IMG/VR virus record: IMGVR_UViG_3300046007_003821
Span: 1 to 37,451 of that record
DNA from: a virus
Length of the DNA stretch: 37,451 nt
Direction: 5' to 3' (one strand)
The notes under the pieces are model-generated. The model saw nothing but the letters and a program-made list of their open reading frames with translations, ran no database searches and was not told where the DNA came from. Shown one piece after another: positions 1-6,994 of the stretch. How positions within the stretch are numbered: the first letter of the stretch is position 1; the number at the start of each line of letters is the position of its first letter. The translations under genes and the position numbers were made by a program.

Positions 1-2
1 GG

Positions 3-104
3 AGTACATCGCAGGGCGAGTGTATGGATGGACGCTCGTTGCGAGAGTTCCACAGGCGTCTAATGGCGATGGGTGGCGTACCGGGCCGCATCTGGGAAGA
101 GTGA
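3..104 (+). CDS. C-terminal end of a truncated gene
   Basis: An open frame enters from the left edge and stops with TGA at 102-104. The visible end contains LREFHRRLMAMGGVPGRIWEE, which reads like a real amphipathic C-terminus rather than noise. The start lies outside the window, although an in-frame ATG at 24 exists. The ending faintly resembles tails of DUF885-type peptidases, but too little is present to assign a function. Confidence 0.4.
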   Translation, partial: STSQGECMDGRSLREFHRRLMAMGGVPGRIWEE

Positions 105-163
105 GAACCATCTAATTATCCCCACCTGAGCCGGGCCTAATGCCGCTATTCGCAGGATTATCC

Positions 164-295
164 ATGGCTGGAAACATGATCGAAGAACTCCCTGACTCAA
201 AGCTCCCCTGGTGGGACAACCACTACGAGGGCACGTCCTCCGACGATCCCGAGGATGGGTATCCATATGACATTGGAACGAAGGTTCAGGAATGA
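164..295 (+). CDS. Small acidic protein, 43 aa
   Basis: ATG at 164 follows an AGGA at 154-157 and the frame ends in TGA that overlaps the next ATG (ATGA at 292-295). The product is rich in Asp, Glu, Trp and Tyr (LPWWDNHYEG, DDPEDGYPYD) and has no cysteine pairs or membrane segment. The overlap with the following gene indicates translational coupling. A second in-frame ATG four codons later is an alternative start. Function unknown. Confidence 0.55.
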   Translation: MAGNMIEELPDSKLPWWDNHYEGTSSDDPEDGYPYDIGTKVQE

Positions 296-936
296 ACGCT
301 GACATTCCCTACCTCCCGGTCTGGGTGCGGCGCAAGTTCGTCGCCAAGGGCGGGGGCATGGAGAAGGGCTACGCTTTTGCCATCTCGTCATTCACCGGGC
401 GGGCCCTGGCGTTCCATGTAATGCTTCAGTCAGGAGCGCATTACCGTCACGTTCCACTTCACGCTTTGTCCACGCGGCCAATCTCCAAGGACCGCCCCAT
501 CACAGACCTCCAGCTGTGGGACTGCTTCACCTACCGGCCCGTAGTGACCACGTTCGCCTACCTCCTTGACCATCCGTGCGTATGTTACCTCCCCAAGGAA
601 GAGGTTCCCGGGAAGTACCTGTTCACCGTTGACTGGTTGCCCGATCCCCATCCTGGCTGGGTGTTACAGCCCGACCAGAACAAGTGCGCCCACGTCCTGG
701 CCCTGGCTGACGGGAACATCGCCGCCCTGCCGACGAACAGAATCGTCTGGAGGGACGGATTTTTTGTGGGTTTGAGTGGATCCGCGAGGCGGGGTGGGTA
801 TATAACGCAGTCTCAGACCTACCACGCCGAGGGCGGGTGGGATTTCAGTCAGGATGACTCTTACTTTTACAGGCCACAGGAGGGCCGTACAGGGGCGATG
901 GCAGCTGGGGCTACCCCAGCACGTTCCGAGGGCTGA
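292..936 (+). CDS. Conserved phage protein of unknown function, 214 aa
   Basis: The start overlaps the stop of the preceding small gene, with GAAGG 7-8 bases upstream. The protein has the look of a family I recall from environmental phages: GRALAFHVMLQSGAHYRHVP near residues 33-52, LQLWDCFTY near 73-81, then NKCAHVLALADGNIAALPTNRIVW near 129-152 and an acidic aromatic end (DFSQDDSYFY). No catalytic motif or membrane segment is visible. Residues after about 193 are Gly/Ala-rich and may be a non-conserved tail. Function unknown. Confidence 0.75.
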   Translation: MNADIPYLPVWVRRKFVAKGGGMEKGYAFAISSFTGRALAFHVMLQSGAHYRHVPLHALSTRPISKDRPITDLQLWDCFTYRPVVTTFAYLLDHPCVCYLPKEEVPGKYLFTVDWLPDPHPGWVLQPDQNKCAHVLALADGNIAALPTNRIVWRDGFFVGLSGSARRGGYITQSQTYHAEGGWDFSQDDSYFYRPQEGRTGAMAAGATPARSEG

Positions 937-1110
937 AAAGCCGGCAGAACGAAAGCCAGGGCCCCGAGACAGTAACTGATAGACAGCGTGCGTCATTTTC
1001 TGGTTGTCCCGCACGGAAATCTCAGCACCAGCATAAAGAAACGCCTGCCTACGCAGGAGCGGCCAGTCCGCACAAGTCAGCTAGTCACCGCGCGAAACCC
1101 CGGGCAACGG

Positions 1111-1225
1111 GCTGGTAGTTGATCCAGCGAAACCCCCACGTCCCGGTCCATTTGCCGAGAGCCTAACGATAAGGCGTTGACTGGCAGCCCCAAGGGCTTA
1201 CCGACAGGCGTTCCTGCCTCTCGGC
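1111..1225 (+). ncRNA. Candidate structured RNA with cloverleaf-like fold
   Basis: A hairpin GCTGG/CCAGC (1111-1128) is followed by an 8-bp closing stem GCCGAGAG (1154-1161) / CTCTCGGC (1218-1225). Inside are CCT/AGG (1162-1174), AGCCC/GGGCT with loop CAA (1186-1198) and AGGC/GCCT (1206-1219, partly competing with the closing stem). The closed part is 72 bases, tRNA-sized, but the T-loop reads GTTCCT and there is no proper 5-bp T-stem, so it is not a normal tRNA. Strand is assumed from the neighbouring genes. Confidence 0.3.
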
Positions 1226-1276
1226 ATGGGAGGGGGTCTGTTCTGGATTCGCGAATTTGGAAAGCGACAACGCATT

Positions 1277-1305
1277 TTGACCCTAAAGGTGGACTGCCGT
1301 ACACT
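1277..1305 (+). promoter_or_regulatory. Sigma-70-like promoter before endonuclease gene
   Basis: TTGACC at 1277-1282 (5 of 6 to the -35 consensus) and TACACT at 1300-1305 (4 of 6 to the -10 consensus) are separated by exactly 17 bases. Transcription would begin near 1312, about 29 bases before the GTG at 1341. Confidence 0.45.
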
Positions 1306-1340
1306 CCCTGCACCCTACGGAGCGGGAAGCGTGAAGGAGC

Positions 1341-1730
1341 GTGATAGTTGAAGCAAGGAAGACATGCAGAAAGTGCCTGCGTTATCTGCCACTGTGCGAT
1401 TATCCCGGCAGCCCCGGCGGTCGCGATGGCCGCAGGACGAATTGCAAAGAATGTGAAAGCAATTATCGACGCCAATGGAGCTACGGCCTGACGACTGAAG
1501 AGGTCGCAACCTTTCTTCAAATACCAGTATGCCAGTCTTGCGGCGCTGGATTGAAAAGCTCGTACGCTCAAAAGTTCGACCACTGCCATTGCCGCGGTCA
1601 CTTCCGTGGAGTGGTCTGCCACGCTTGCAATAGCTCCTGCCAAGGCCGTGCCGAGGAAGCCATCATCCGGCTCCAGAAGTGCATCGACTACCTTCGCCGT
1701 GACCTGGAGCGGATCAGTGAACAAGTCTGA
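1341..1730 (+). CDS. Endonuclease VII-like zinc endonuclease
   Basis: The 129-residue product carries an N-terminal zinc motif (C9-x2-C12 and C35-x2-C38) followed by a recombination endonuclease VII-type HNH/His-Me finger: C64-x2-C67, D80-H81-C82-H83, RG, then C93-x2-C96-N97. Family members cut branched or nicked DNA, or act as free-standing homing-type nucleases in phages. The start is GTG at 1341; AAGGAG is only one base upstream, an awkward spacing, but an in-frame stop at 1332 leaves no earlier start. It overlaps the next HNH gene by 14 bases. A very similar N-terminal zinc motif occurs in the gene at 30003. Confidence 0.8.
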   Translation: MIVEARKTCRKCLRYLPLCDYPGSPGGRDGRRTNCKECESNYRRQWSYGLTTEEVATFLQIPVCQSCGAGLKSSYAQKFDHCHCRGHFRGVVCHACNSSCQGRAEEAIIRLQKCIDYLRRDLERISEQV

Positions 1731-2115
1731 ACGCTCCGCCCTGCTGGAATGGGTGGCCGAGCATCGCTGCTGTGCCGTTTGTTGGTGGCCTGAGTCCGAT
1801 GGCCGCCGCCGGCTGGAGGTTCACCACCTCGTTGGCGGCGCTGGAAGGAAGCATGACATCCGAAATTACCTTCGGCTCTGCGCCAACTGTCATACAGTTC
1901 TTCATTCCGGCAGCAGAGTTACTGGACTGGTAGACCTGAACGCTCGTATACTGTTGGGCGTTAAACAGGATTGCGATCCCGACAACTACGACCCGGCCTT
2001 CTTGGCCAGCCTGAAACACAAGAAGCATCTGGGGTACGACCCAGAACCGCTGCCTGAGTACTACGACGAACAACGACACAGGAATGTCAGGGGATGGAAC
2101 ACGCGGACCCCATAG
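1717..2115 (+). CDS. HNH endonuclease-like protein, 132 aa
   Basis: GTG at 1717 has GGAG 7 bases upstream and overlaps the end of the preceding nuclease gene. The protein shows an HNH arrangement: C19-x2-C22, EVHH near 34-37, HDIRN near 46-50, then C55-x2-C58-H59 and a further His. This fits the zinc-stabilised beta-beta-alpha metal fold of phage HNH nucleases. Residues after about 70 are not part of the nuclease core. A longer reading from ATG 1606 would run through the previous gene in another frame and is rejected. The 3' end overlaps the next gene by 22 bases. Confidence 0.75.
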   Translation: MNKSERSALLEWVAEHRCCAVCWWPESDGRRRLEVHHLVGGAGRKHDIRNYLRLCANCHTVLHSGSRVTGLVDLNARILLGVKQDCDPDNYDPAFLASLKHKKHLGYDPEPLPEYYDEQRHRNVRGWNTRTP

Positions 2116-2471
2116 TCACCGTCACCCGCCTCTTGCGGCATGACACCTACGACCTCCGGATGTACTGCCCCGCGCTCAGGGCTCGGGCTACGGTGTACAT
2201 GACCCCCATGGGAGTCTGGTGCGACGACGAAGCACGCCAGCACGCCTTGGACTGGATCGAACTTCACGCCGAGAACGACAGGCTCCGCCTGATCACGGCC
2301 GACTGGCTAAGGGATGAGTACGGCCGGCTGCTCGGGGATCTCCAAGACCTGAGATCCGGGGAAACCCTGACCGGCTACTTGATGTCCGTGAACGCGGCCA
2401 AGCGTCGGCCGCACCACGTTATGGATGTGATGTACACGCTGGCTTCGGCACCGGAGGTGGACGAATGCTGA
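2094..2471 (+). CDS. Unknown protein, 125 aa
   Basis: Start ATG at 2094 lies inside the end of the HNH gene and the stop overlaps the next start (ATGCTGA). The product is soluble-looking, with charged helical segments (DWIELHAENDRLRLITADWLRDEYGRLL near 53-80) that may form a short coiled coil. No recognisable domain. The overlaps on both sides mark it as part of the same translationally coupled operon. Confidence 0.65.
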   Translation: MEHADPIVTVTRLLRHDTYDLRMYCPALRARATVYMTPMGVWCDDEARQHALDWIELHAENDRLRLITADWLRDEYGRLLGDLQDLRSGETLTGYLMSVNAAKRRPHHVMDVMYTLASAPEVDEC

Positions 2472-2704
2472 TCGGTGACCGGACAAAGACGACGAACTAC
2501 ACCATCGACTACTGGTGGGAGCCCAGCGGTACTCAGGACACCAAGCTCGGGAATGCCGTTGGTTCCTGGATTGGGCAGAACGCCCGCGTCCTGGACAAGA
2601 AACGCGCCGACGAAACCATCAAGCTGATCACCGAGCAGTTCCCCTACCTGAGTCAGGTGGAGGCGAGGCACGCCCAGCTGCACTCCGCGAGGTGGGCCCG
2701 ATGA
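2465..2704 (+). CDS. Unknown small protein, 79 aa
   Basis: A strong GGAGGTG at 2454-2460 precedes the ATG at 2465. The C-terminal half (KKRADETIKLITEQFPYLSQVEARHAQL) is helical and amphipathic. The stop is in an ATGA overlap with the resolvase-like gene, suggesting coupled expression and a possible link to DNA processing. No family recognised. Confidence 0.6.
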   Translation: MLIGDRTKTTNYTIDYWWEPSGTQDTKLGNAVGSWIGQNARVLDKKRADETIKLITEQFPYLSQVEARHAQLHSARWAR

Positions 2705-3099
2705 GATCACGGGACAAGGGCGCTCGGGGGGAAAGGGACGCTGCCGCTGCCTGGGTGGCGGCGGTGGGCGGTTGCGCCAGACGGGGCCAGCAGTTTGCCG
2801 GCGGGACCGAATCGCCGGATGTCGTTTGCTCGCAGGAAAACATCCACCTGGAGGTCAAGAGGACCGAGCGGGGCAATCCCTATGTGTGGATGGAGCAAGC
2901 CGTCCGCGATGCCGGTTCCAAGATCCCCGTGGTCCTGCATCGTCGGAACGGCAAAGAGTGGCTGCTGATCGCGAGGCTCACGGATGCCAGCCGACTTTCA
3001 GAGGAAATTGCTGCGACGGTTAAAGAGGTGGGCGGAGGAGCGGTTTCCCCTGCCCTACCCGGTGAGAGTGTACCTGCGGCCGAGCAGCAAGATGCGTGA
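2701..3099 (+). CDS. PD-(D/E)XK endonuclease, Holliday junction resolvase-like
   Basis: The 132-residue protein has the compact resolvase pattern: GARGERD near 7-13 (first acidic residue E11), SPD at 38-40 and EVK at 51-53, giving the E...D...ExK metal site of the archaeal Hjc/phage resolvase-like branch. Such enzymes cut four-way or branched DNA before packaging. The ATG at 2701 overlaps the upstream stop and follows GAGGTGGG; a longer in-frame reading from 2515 is translated shadow of the upstream gene. The 3' 116 bases overlap the next gene in another frame, so the last ~38 residues (Gly/Ala/Pro-rich) may be dispensable. Confidence 0.75.
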   Translation: MRSRDKGARGERDAAAAWVAAVGGCARRGQQFAGGTESPDVVCSQENIHLEVKRTERGNPYVWMEQAVRDAGSKIPVVLHRRNGKEWLLIARLTDASRLSEEIAATVKEVGGGAVSPALPGESVPAAEQQDA

Positions 3100-3328
3100 T
3101 CACTTGGGCTACTTTGAGTTCGATTACGAAGTGGACCGGGGCGTGATCTGCATCAGCGATTCGCAGGGACGAGAGGGATTGATCGACACTTTTATGGAGG
3201 AATACGCCCATGCCCGCTGCTCGCACCTCATCGACACGGAAGACAACGACGCGGACCCGCACCACCACCCCAGTTTCTGGGCGGAGTACGGAAGGCTGGT
3301 CAAGGCAGCCCGAGAAATCGCATGGTGA
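2984..3328 (+). CDS. Zinc metallopeptidase-like phage protein
   Basis: The 114-residue product has a basic N-terminal helix (RRLKRWAEERFPLPYPVRVY), a beta-rich middle, then TFMEEYAHARC near 69-79 and DPHHHPSFWAEYGR near 91-104. The layout matches SprT/WLM-type minimal metallopeptidases in which HExxH is followed by a distal His, but here the first His is Glu (E72-E-Y-A-H76). The start at 2984 overlaps the resolvase gene extensively; I keep it because the N-terminal segment fits a conserved phage family I recall. ATG 3092 is the alternative. Activity is uncertain because of the replaced ligand. Confidence 0.6.
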   Translation: MPADFQRKLLRRLKRWAEERFPLPYPVRVYLRPSSKMRDHLGYFEFDYEVDRGVICISDSQGREGLIDTFMEEYAHARCSHLIDTEDNDADPHHHPSFWAEYGRLVKAAREIAW

Positions 3329-3599
3329 TCCCTACTTGGAAATCTGCGAGCAGCTGCACAGCCTGCTGACCAGGAAGCGAGGGTACTACGGGTGCAAGGA
3401 CGCCCCGCTTTCCAACGCCCTCGGGGTGCTGGAGGACGGGATCGACCCCTGGAAATACCAGATCGCCCGGGTTGGGGAGAAGTGCCGCAGGCTCCGGGGT
3501 GAACTCCGGACAATTGATATTAGGGACACCCTTTTGGATATCGCCGGCCACGCCGTTGTGGCCATAGCCTGCTTGGACGTGATGGAGACTGACGAATGA
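3210..3599 (+). CDS. Unknown conserved phage protein, up to 129 aa
   Basis: The well-formed part begins near 3321 and reads DPYLEICEQLHSLLTRKRGYYG, then ALGVLEDGIDPWKYQIARVGEKCRRLRGEL and DIAGHAVVAIACLDVMETDE, an all-helical protein. The only in-frame ATG is 3210, which has a good GGAGG about 9 bases upstream but adds 38 Ser/Thr/Arg-rich residues read in a second frame across the metallopeptidase-like gene. TTG at 3336 is the other possible start. The stop overlaps the next ATG (ATGA). Function unknown. Confidence 0.55.
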   Translation: MPAARTSSTRKTTTRTRTTTPVSGRSTEGWSRQPEKSHGDPYLEICEQLHSLLTRKRGYYGCKDAPLSNALGVLEDGIDPWKYQIARVGEKCRRLRGELRTIDIRDTLLDIAGHAVVAIACLDVMETDE

Positions 3600-3928
3600 A
3601 CCTCAAGATTCTCCGATGGCTCTTGTCCCACCGCGAGGTGCTGACGCAGATCATCGACGCCGTGAAGAGCTTCGACCGCACCGCCGGCCCGATGAAGAAC
3701 TGGGAACTGGTGGACAAGATCGCCCGGCTGGTCATCCCCGTCCTGAGCGAGGAGGACATTAAGATCCTCGCCACCAAGCCGGATGACTGGACCGAGGACT
3801 ATGACACGGTCAGCAGCTTCGCCCTCGGTGCGGAGTGCGCGGCCCAAGGGTTCGACTGGGCGCTCATCGCCAAGGTGTTGATCCCGATCCTGGAACTCAT
3901 CATCAGGGCCCTGGCCACCGATGAGTGA
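3596..3928 (+). CDS. Small protein with hydrophobic C-terminal helix, 110 aa
   Basis: ATG follows GGAG (ATGGAGACTGACGAATG). The N-terminus is a basic amphipathic helix and the C-terminus (ALIAKVLIPILELIIRAL, about residues 89-106) is hydrophobic enough for a membrane or membrane-surface helix. The gene sits just upstream of the protease genes and overlaps the next start, so a holin-like or membrane-linked role is conceivable, but nothing in the sequence demands it. Confidence 0.55.
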   Translation: MNLKILRWLLSHREVLTQIIDAVKSFDRTAGPMKNWELVDKIARLVIPVLSEEDIKILATKPDDWTEDYDTVSSFALGAECAAQGFDWALIAKVLIPILELIIRALATDE

Positions 3929-4865
3929 CATCGTCCACCTTCCTCCGTACACCGTTGACTTCCTCCATGTGCCGCATTCGGTGCAGGAGGGGGTTGACTG
4001 GGGTGTGAGCAGCTACGGGATCCCCGAACTGTGGCGGCGCACCCGGGGGGAAGGCGTGACGGTGGCGGTGGTGGACTCAGGGATCGCCCGTCATCCATCG
4101 CTCACTGATGTGGTTGTCGATCACCGGAACTTCACGGCGGATACCGACCCTTTCGATTCGCTCGGGCACGGGACGCATGTCGCAGGAGTGATCGCCTCCA
4201 ACAAGGGTCTGGCCAAGGGCATTGCGCCTGGGGCCAAGCTCATATCGATGAAAGTCCTCGGCCACTCTGGCATGGGGAGGACCGAGTCGGTTGCAACCGC
4301 CGTCAGGCATGCGGCCGAAGCCAACGTGGACATCATCTGCATGTCGCTGGGATCATCCCACCCCGACAGCCGGCTGCATGATGCTATCCGCTATGCTCAC
4401 GGGAAGGGGGTGATCATTGTCTGCGCGGCAGGGAATGATGGTGGAGCGGTCAACTACCCTGCTGCGTTCGCTGAGACGATTGCCGTTGGCGCTGTGGACA
4501 ACAAGGGCGAGGCGTGCGAGTTCTCCTGCCGCGGCAAGGAGGTCGCCGTCGCTGCTCCTGGTCAGGACATCACCAGTACGTGGCTGGCCAACGGCTACGC
4601 GACCATCTCGGGGACGAGCATGGCCGCGCCGTTCGTCGCTGGCGTACTGGCCCTGTACGTGTCCGAGAAGAAGTCCAACGGCCAGAAGGTCACGCACCAA
4701 GATGTGATCAAGGCGTTGGGCCAGACGTGCCGTGACGTTGGCGCCGTGGGGCGTGACGATGTCTACGGGTGGGGGCTCTTGGATCCGCACAAGCTCCTGC
4801 ACTACGCGCCGCAGGCGGTCCCAGGCGGCGTGACGATCTACATTCCGGGGGGCAAGGTTGTATGA
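3921..4865 (+). CDS. Subtilisin-like serine protease (S8)
   Basis: All catalytic blocks are present in order: D52 in VAVVDSGI, H83 in GHGTHVAG, oxyanion N172 in AAGNDGG and S233 in GTSMAAP. At 314 residues it is about the size of an intracellular subtilisin, and the short N-terminus with a PPY motif resembles the inhibitory leader of intracellular subtilisins. No signal peptide is seen, so the enzyme would act in the cytoplasm or after lysis. It overlaps its neighbours by a few bases on both sides and is coupled to two small exported proteins and a papain-like protease, suggesting a shared task such as lysis, host-protein turnover or virion maturation. Confidence 0.9.
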   Translation: MSDIVHLPPYTVDFLHVPHSVQEGVDWGVSSYGIPELWRRTRGEGVTVAVVDSGIARHPSLTDVVVDHRNFTADTDPFDSLGHGTHVAGVIASNKGLAKGIAPGAKLISMKVLGHSGMGRTESVATAVRHAAEANVDIICMSLGSSHPDSRLHDAIRYAHGKGVIIVCAAGNDGGAVNYPAAFAETIAVGAVDNKGEACEFSCRGKEVAVAAPGQDITSTWLANGYATISGTSMAAPFVAGVLALYVSEKKSNGQKVTHQDVIKALGQTCRDVGAVGRDDVYGWGLLDPHKLLHYAPQAVPGGVTIYIPGGKVV

Positions 4866-5080
4866 CGCGCATTCAGATCATCAGTCTCATCGCCATCGCA
4901 GGAGCCGCCGCGTGGTCATACTTCCCCCGCTCCATGCTTCGCATCCCTACTGTGAAGCCAAAGGGCCCCGATGTTTTGGGGCACATGCGTTCGGTCATGG
5001 AGATCCGCAACACCTACACGTCCTCGGAGGTGCAGACGGCGGCGACGGCGCTGCTCCAGGCTCTGCTCAACGCCAAATGA
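4862..5080 (+). CDS. Small membrane-anchored or secreted protein, 72 aa
   Basis: ATG overlaps the protease stop (ATGA), with AAGG nearby. Residues 4-20 (IQIISLIAIAGAAAWSYF) form one hydrophobic helix, a signal anchor or signal peptide; the rest is a short soluble tail with a helical end. Its stop overlaps the next ATG. Position between two proteases and another exported protein suggests a cell-envelope role. No family recognised. Confidence 0.65.
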   Translation: MTRIQIISLIAIAGAAAWSYFPRSMLRIPTVKPKGPDVLGHMRSVMEIRNTYTSSEVQTAATALLQALLNAK

Positions 5081-5484
5081 AACACCTCCCGCTCGCCCTG
5101 TCGGTCCTTGTGTTCGCTTTGACTCTCGTCCCCCAACGGCCAGCCGTCACCGGCCCCGTCGCAGACGCGCTGCGATCCGCCTCCTCCACGGATCGCGCAC
5201 GGGTGGCCAGCGTTTACCGCGCGCTGGCCGATGTGACGGTGCGTGATGCCGGCAAGCAGATTGCCACGCTTGCCACTTGGCGCAGCATACATGCTAGCTC
5301 GCTGCGGCTGGCTGTTGGGGGGACTGAGTTGGTCGGGAAGTACAAGGGTCTGGATGTCGCCGTGGACACCGTCCTACGGGACGCACTAGGCGCAGCCGAG
5401 AAGGTGGACAACGTCGCCCTGACACCGGACGTGGTGGAGAAGCTGGCGGCCGGCTGCAAGGAAGTGGTGCGACAGAGTGAGTGA
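5077..5484 (+). CDS. Secreted helical protein, 135 aa
   Basis: The N-terminus (MKHLPLALSVLVFALTLVPQRPAVT) is a textbook signal peptide with basic n-region and hydrophobic core. The mature part is Ala/Val/Thr-rich and predominantly helical, without cysteines until a single Cys near the end. The ATG overlaps the previous stop and the 3' end overlaps the GTG of the papain-like protease gene. It could be a partner, inhibitor or pro-domain-like factor for a protease; that is inference. Confidence 0.7.
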   Translation: MKHLPLALSVLVFALTLVPQRPAVTGPVADALRSASSTDRARVASVYRALADVTVRDAGKQIATLATWRSIHASSLRLAVGGTELVGKYKGLDVAVDTVLRDALGAAEKVDNVALTPDVVEKLAAGCKEVVRQSE

Positions 5485-6433
5485 CGAACTGGACACACCG
5501 TACTCGCTGCTGCGGGCGTACGAAGACGGGCTGACGGGGTATCTCAACGACCCTCGGGCCAAGTACGAATTCCTGGATTCGCAGAAGTACCAGTTCTTCA
5601 AAGAGCCCAACATCCAGAACTCTGGCAAGGGCAAGCGGGCCCTGCTCTGGCAGTACGCCAAGAAGTTGGACTCCAATTGTTTTACCGAGAGGCAAACGAC
5701 TGGAGATTGCGTAAGCCACGGAAGCCGAAACGCACGGGACATTACCCGCGCCGTGGAAATCTTGGTGAAGCGGGAGCCCGAGGAGTGGTTCCGCATGGGG
5801 GCGACCGAGCCCACGTACGGTGCCCGAGGTCACGGTGGTGAGGGCATGGCCCCCGGCCGTGCGTCTCAGTTTGAGCGGGACGTTGGCTTCCTGGCTCGGG
5901 ACAACTTCCCGGGTGTGGTGGACCTGACGAAATACAACAGCACCATCGGCTCTCGGTGGGGCTCGTCGGGCGTGCCAGAGAAGGTGAAGGAGTTGTGCCG
6001 ACGCAACAAGGTCGGCGTGATCTCCAACGTCTTGTCGCAGGCCGACCTGATGGACGCACTGTTCAACGGGTACGCCGCACACTCAGGTCAGTCGGCGGCA
6101 TGGTCGCCATCTCCGAACTCCAAGAACATTCACCCCAGGTCATCGCCACCGTGGGGACATGACATGGTGATCGCCGGCTATGACGACACGCAGGAGTACT
6201 GGCCGTTCCGCGTGTGGTTCATCATCAACAGCTGGGGACCGTGGAACCAGCCCGTGAAGAGTTGGCCCAAGGACTACCCCGAGCAAGTCCCCGGCATGAT
6301 CGTCACCTCCGCAGACGACTTCGATGTCTGCGTCTCCGCCGGGGACTGCTGGGTGTATGGGTCAATCGATGGCTACCCCCCTCAGTCGCTGCCCGACCTC
6401 GGCTCCATCGGACTCCTGAACCATGGTGAATGA
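5477..6433 (+). CDS. Papain-like cysteine protease (C1 family)
   Basis: The 318-residue protein has the papain active-site order: Q73 and C78 in QTTGDCVSH, H228 in WGHDMVIAGYDD and N251 in INSWG. The start is GTG at 5477 inside the preceding gene. No signal peptide is seen; the first ~65 residues could be a short pro-region. Papain-like enzymes cleave peptide bonds by a Cys-His pair. A second protease of another clan three genes upstream in the same coupled run is unusual for a phage and suggests a proteolytic module. Confidence 0.85.
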   Translation: MSDELDTPYSLLRAYEDGLTGYLNDPRAKYEFLDSQKYQFFKEPNIQNSGKGKRALLWQYAKKLDSNCFTERQTTGDCVSHGSRNARDITRAVEILVKREPEEWFRMGATEPTYGARGHGGEGMAPGRASQFERDVGFLARDNFPGVVDLTKYNSTIGSRWGSSGVPEKVKELCRRNKVGVISNVLSQADLMDALFNGYAAHSGQSAAWSPSPNSKNIHPRSSPPWGHDMVIAGYDDTQEYWPFRVWFIINSWGPWNQPVKSWPKDYPEQVPGMIVTSADDFDVCVSAGDCWVYGSIDGYPPQSLPDLGSIGLLNHGE

Positions 6434-6698
6434 ACTCATCCTGCTCCTCGGCATATCGCAGCCCGACATGACCGGGCCCGTCGCAGTGGAGGCGGCGTAC
6501 CTTCTGCAAACCACATCCCCCGTGGAGAGCAAGAAGTGCTGCGGCCTGTGCAAGAACGGCAAGGTGACGCATGGGGATGGGCATGTCACGGACTGTGCCT
6601 GCCCTCCCGATTGCAAGTGCAAGACCAAGGGCGCAGTCCTCCACCCGACATCCATCCTGAAGCCGTCATGTCAGAGTTGCGTAACGCCGACGAGGTAG
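6423..6698 (+). CDS. Cys-rich small exported or zinc-binding protein, 91 aa
   Basis: A moderately hydrophobic N-terminus is followed by two cysteine clusters, KKCCGLCKNGKVTHGDGH and CACPPDCKCKTKG, then a final C-x2-C near the end. The spacing (C-x2-C-x-N/G-G-K-V, a DnaJ-like CxxC knuckle) fits a treble-clef or zinc knuckle, or disulphides if exported. Similar THGDGH...CPPDC proteins occur in related phages as far as I recall, without a function. Overlaps the protease gene by 11 bases. Confidence 0.65.
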   Translation: MVNELILLLGISQPDMTGPVAVEAAYLLQTTSPVESKKCCGLCKNGKVTHGDGHVTDCACPPDCKCKTKGAVLHPTSILKPSCQSCVTPTR

Positions 6699-6994
6699 TG
6701 GCGGCCTGCCTGAAAGAGACGGGCGCCGGGAGATACAGCAAGCATGCAGTACAGGTGGCGAATCTGGCGATCATGCTGCTCCCAGATGGCGCGATCTCTC
6801 TCCGCTCGTATCGCCAGCGGATCCGGCAGGAATACCTGCGGGGGAGGGAAGTCGGCTCCTTCTTCTCGCTGCTCGTCCTGCCGATCCTCATCTCGCTCAT
6901 CAGCCAATGGATAGCGGCATGGATTCTGAGGCACCGTGGCACTCCGATTCGGACGATCCGAGCCCAGGCTTTCGACTCCTATACCAAAGGCTGA
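6668..6994 (+). CDS. Single-pass membrane protein, 108 aa
   Basis: The ATG at 6668 lies within the end of the Cys-rich gene in another frame; a longer reading from 6536 is shadow. Residues about 66-89 (VGSFFSLLVLPILISLISQWIAAWIL) form one strong transmembrane helix flanked by basic residues, giving a soluble N-terminal domain and a short basic tail. It sits in a block of small membrane proteins that could hold a holin or spanin, but no such family is recognised. Confidence 0.65.
   Translation: MSELRNADEVVAACLKETGAGRYSKHAVQVANLAIMLLPDGAISLRSYRQRIRQEYLRGREVGSFFSLLVLPILISLISQWIAAWILRHRGTPIRTIRAQAFDSYTKG

Larger units (their letters stand above)
937..1340. other. 404-base gene-free structured region
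   Basis: No convincing coding frame covers this stretch on either strand. It is rich in short complementary arms: CGTGCG/CGCACG, CCTGC/GCAGG, GCTGG at 1111-1115 with CCAGC at 1124-1128, and GCCGAGAG at 1154-1161 with CTCTCGGC at 1218-1225. A sigma-70-like promoter lies at its right end. It separates the 292-936 gene from an endonuclease VII-like gene, a setting in which introns and intergenic mobile elements occur, but I could not establish a group I intron core. Confidence 0.5.

Noticed and set aside
1154-1225. Possible tRNA from the 72-base closed fold
   Set aside because: The T-loop lacks the purine-A after GTTC, there is no 5-bp T-stem, and no convincing anticodon arm.
937-1340. Group I intron containing the nuclease gene
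   Set aside because: No P/Q/R/S core could be aligned, and the upstream gene seems to reach its natural end at 936, with no split exon seen after 1730.
1077-1724. Long minus-strand frame (215 codons) across the structured region and nuclease gene
   Set aside because: It is antisense to a gene with clear zinc and nuclease motifs, has low-complexity composition and no SD.
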